13,629 nt of DNA, taken from Saprospiraceae bacterium (GTDB lineage Bacteria; Bacteroidota; Bacteroidia; Chitinophagales; Saprospiraceae). This document shows positions 13,055-13,629 of this stretch, piece by piece. The translations under genes and the position numbers were made by a program. Location of the stretch: the NCBI GenBank assembly GCA_020849825.1, contig JADZFP010000012.1, positions 1-13,629 on the forward strand, given 5' to 3'. The notes beneath the pieces were generated by a model that searched no databases, had not been told where the DNA came from, and saw nothing but the letters and a program-made list of their open reading frames with translations. Position 1 is the first letter of the stretch. The number at the start of each line of letters is the position of its first letter.

Positions 13055-13629
13055 TCAGTTGGATAGCGCCAGCCGAAAACCCACCCCGCGACTAGAATTG
13101 GCGGGCGCAGCATGTGCGCGATACGATAGACGCATCGCACGCGGCGAAGTCGCGTAAGCGCCGCCGCGATATGCCCGGCCCACGCTGCGCTGTGGGCTTT
13201 CCACATAAGCCTTGCCATTGTGCGGAGCGTGTTGCAGGAAGGAATACCAGTCGTCGGCGCACCATTCCCAGACGTTGCCCGTCATGTCGCAGATACCCAG
13301 TTCATTGGGCTTTTTACCGCCGATTGCGTGTACTTTGTTGCCGCTGTTGGCCTCGCACCAGGCTACTTCTTCCATGTTGTTGCTGCCGGAATAACGGAAA
13401 TTTCCGGACTTATTGCCGCCCCGTGCGGCGTACTCCCCCTCTGCTTCGGAAGGCAATCGGTAGGCTTTTCCGGTTGTTTCTGCCAACCAGGCGCAATAGG
13501 CTGTCGCGCCATACCAGTTGACAAATATAATCGGGTGATTTTCATACCCTTTTTCCACAACGAAACGCTCGCCTTTTTTACTGACGCGGCAAATCTCTTC
13601 GTCCATCGGTACCATTAATTTGGTCCATA
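13055..13629 (-). CDS. FGE/SUMF1-fold protein, N-terminus cut by window edge
   Basis: The frame is open to the window edge, so the first part is missing. The visible 190 or so residues are the C-terminal two thirds of a formylglycine-generating-enzyme-like domain: CRVSKKGERFVVEKGYENHP (key residues C, GYENHP), WYGATAYCAWL, YRLPSEAEGEYAARGG, GNVWEWCADDWYSF and the final RGGAYATSPRAMR...GVGFRLALSN. In the motif EAEGEYAARGG a Gly replaces the usual Trp. The end resembles the template peptide in framework (RGG, VGFRLAL) but not in DNA, so it is not a recent acceptor. It is the third tandem copy of this fold; whether a caspase or other effector precedes it cannot be seen. Confidence 0.88.
   Translation of the reverse strand, partial: WTKLMVPMDEEICRVSKKGERFVVEKGYENHPIIFVNWYGATAYCAWLAETTGKAYRLPSEAEGEYAARGGNKSGNFRYSGSNNMEEVAWCEANSGNKVHAIGGKKPNELGICDMTGNVWEWCADDWYSFLQHAPHNGKAYVESPQRSVGRAYRGGAYATSPRAMRLSYRAHAAPANSSRGVGFRLALSN

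Noticed and set aside
13055..13190. C-terminal end of the third FGE gene as another variable repeat
   Set aside because: Peptide framework (RGG, VGFRLAL) is similar, but the DNA differs at many non-adenine positions, including the A-poor end that should be identical.

Overview
The window looks like a Bacteroidota chromosome, probably from the Saprospirales side of the phylum. The reasons are a TonB-dependent receptor with an N-terminal carboxypeptidase-regulatory-like domain, several TAnnTTTG (-7 type) promoter elements, almost no Shine-Dalgarno sequences, a short HPF protein, an EAD11-like adaptor domain and multidomain exported proteins with thrombospondin type 3 repeats. The genus is inference.

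Left part (1-6225), mostly ordinary: a TonB-dependent receptor cut by the window edge and, upstream of it on the same strand, a small His/Cys-rich membrane or exported protein, together a probable metal-related operon. Then come a ribosome hibernation factor (minus strand), a class 3-like aldehyde dehydrogenase (plus strand) and an RmlD-type dTDP-4-dehydrorhamnose reductase (minus strand). A long, nearly perfect inverted repeat (two 56-nt arms, 2 mismatches) built on GGGTTTT units fills the gap between the converging dehydrogenase and rmlD genes.

Middle (6297-7943): a plus-strand pair encodes an unrecognised exported protein and a protein with an N-terminal effector-associated (EAD11-like) domain followed by four membrane helices.

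Right part (8072-13629), the most interesting: a complete diversity-generating retroelement (DGR), all on the minus strand. In transcription order it has a 705-residue target protein (signal peptide, caspase-like protease with His/Cys dyad, six TSP3 calcium repeats, C-terminal formylglycine-generating-enzyme/C-type-lectin fold whose last 42 codons are the variable repeat), an HRDC accessory protein, a DGR-type reverse transcriptase (IGNLTSQ and YMDD motifs), and the template repeat 13 nt after the reverse transcriptase stop. Template (8089-8215) and variable repeat (9829-9955) align without gaps over 127 nt. All 17 differences fall on template-strand adenines, while the other 96 positions are identical: the signature of adenine-specific mutagenic retrohoming. 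Upstream lie two more FGE-fold genes in tandem, the last cut by the window edge, that are paralogues of the target but not recent acceptors of this template.

Working model (inference): an exported, calcium-stiffened caspase carries a hypervariable ligand-binding head. The DGR rewrites up to 12 exposed residues, so the protease may be aimed at changing targets such as phage, competitors or kin cells. The neighbouring EAD11/four-helix protein belongs to a domain family usually wired to caspases, but its link to this cassette is only positional.
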